34,559 nt of DNA from Paenibacillus sp. DMB5 (GTDB lineage: Bacteria; Bacillota; Bacilli; Paenibacillales; Paenibacillaceae). The translations under genes were made by a program, and so were the position numbers. Positions 34,410-34,559 of this stretch are shown here, one piece after another; position 1 is the first letter of the stretch, and the number at the start of each line of letters is the position of its first letter. Where the stretch lies: assembly GCF_001517085.1 (NCBI RefSeq), contig NZ_LRAC01000159.1, positions 1 through 34,559 on the forward strand, read 5' to 3'. The notes below the pieces were generated by a model. That model saw nothing but the letters and a program-made list of their open reading frames with translations. It did no database searches and had not been told where the DNA came from.

Positions 34410-34438
34410 ATTGTAAAGTGCTATTTCTTCCCTGTCAA
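34410..34438 (-). promoter_or_regulatory. Sigma-A promoter of abrB
   Basis: On the minus strand a perfect TTGACA (34438-34433), 17-base spacer and TACAAT (34415-34410). The leader to the ATG is about 90 bases. A nine-base inverted repeat, AGCACTTTA at 34335-34343 and TAAAGTGCT at 34414-34422, has one arm over the -10 region, so an RNA or regulator site is possible. Confidence 0.87.
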
Positions 34439-34464
34439 ATTTATTTCTACATCTTTTGATATTT

Positions 34465-34504
34465 ATCGACATATTATTCGACAAAGTTTAGAGATGATTC
34501 GACA
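34465..34504 (-). promoter_or_regulatory. Three Spo0A-like boxes upstream of abrB
   Basis: Read on the minus strand, TGTCGAA (consensus TGnCGAA) occurs at 34504-34498 and 34483-34477, and TGTCGAT at 34471-34465. The first two are 21 bases apart, two DNA turns. All lie upstream of the TTGACA-TACAAT promoter, not downstream as in Bacillus subtilis. Confidence 0.6.
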
Positions 34505-34559
34505 AAATATAAAAATTCTTTTAATTAGCAATATTATGACTCAACTTTCGCAGCTAGAA

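Noticed and set aside
1..34559. tRNA, rRNA or insertion sequence genes
   Set aside because: No cloverleaf, rRNA segments, transposase motifs or terminal inverted repeats with target duplications were seen on either strand.

Overview
The window looks like a chromosomal segment of a spore-forming Firmicute, most probably Paenibacillus. This rests on gene content: dnaE next to ytrH/ytrI, YtpI and YtoI, YheC/YheD-type spore-coat ATP-grasp proteins, an LplABC-like sugar ABC importer with no ATPase of its own, and AbrB with Spo0A-type boxes. The window is GC-rich by eye, and intergenic repeats recur. Genus is an inference; no species is claimed.

Layout. 1-7.0 kb: dnaE (minus, cut by the window edge), then ytrH-ytrI-ytpI (plus), a 187-bp intergenic element, YtoI (minus) and a small membrane protein. 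7.2-8.3 kb: a LURP-one-like protein and a YlbF/YheA-type protein, convergent across a repeat and a terminator. 8.5-15.3 kb: five tandem YheC/YheD-type ATP-grasp genes in the order D-C-D-C-[GNAT]-C, tightly coupled, ending in a terminator. This is the most unusual functional block. 15.4-16.8 kb: a second copy of the 187-bp element, then two related three-helix membrane proteins flanking a lipoprotein. 17.1-29.4 kb: a ten-gene-scale carbohydrate locus on the minus strand. ROK repressor, ROK kinase, MFS exporter/importer and a membrane AraC-type sensor-regulator form one unit ending at a terminator. Solute-binding lipoprotein, two permeases, a TIM-barrel epimerase/isomerase-like protein and a 577-residue putative (alpha/alpha)-toroid carbohydrate enzyme form the next unit. 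29.6-34.6 kb: MarR regulator, LTA-synthase-type sulfatase, Dpm1/GtrB-like glycosyltransferase, HAD hydrolase and AbrB.

Sequence quality. Five one-base losses from GG/CC(C) runs break the reading frames of dnaE (twice), the first YheD-type gene, an ABC permease and a HAD hydrolase. A one-base A-run gain breaks the small lipoprotein. In every case the downstream frame continues the protein family. The uniform signature, and the presence of two hits in an essential polymerase, make sequencing or assembly error far more likely than gene decay. I therefore list each as one gene with a frame break.

Regulatory structure visible in the sequence includes sigma-A-like promoters for ytoI, abrB, the solute-binding protein and the MarR gene; three Spo0A-like boxes upstream of abrB; TGTACT/AGTACA half-sites around the ytoI promoter; and a palindrome upstream of the ROK repressor. 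Two dispersed repeat families occur: a two-hairpin element of about 97 bp with a compensatory base pair between copies, and a 187-bp element made of two forward and two inverted units.
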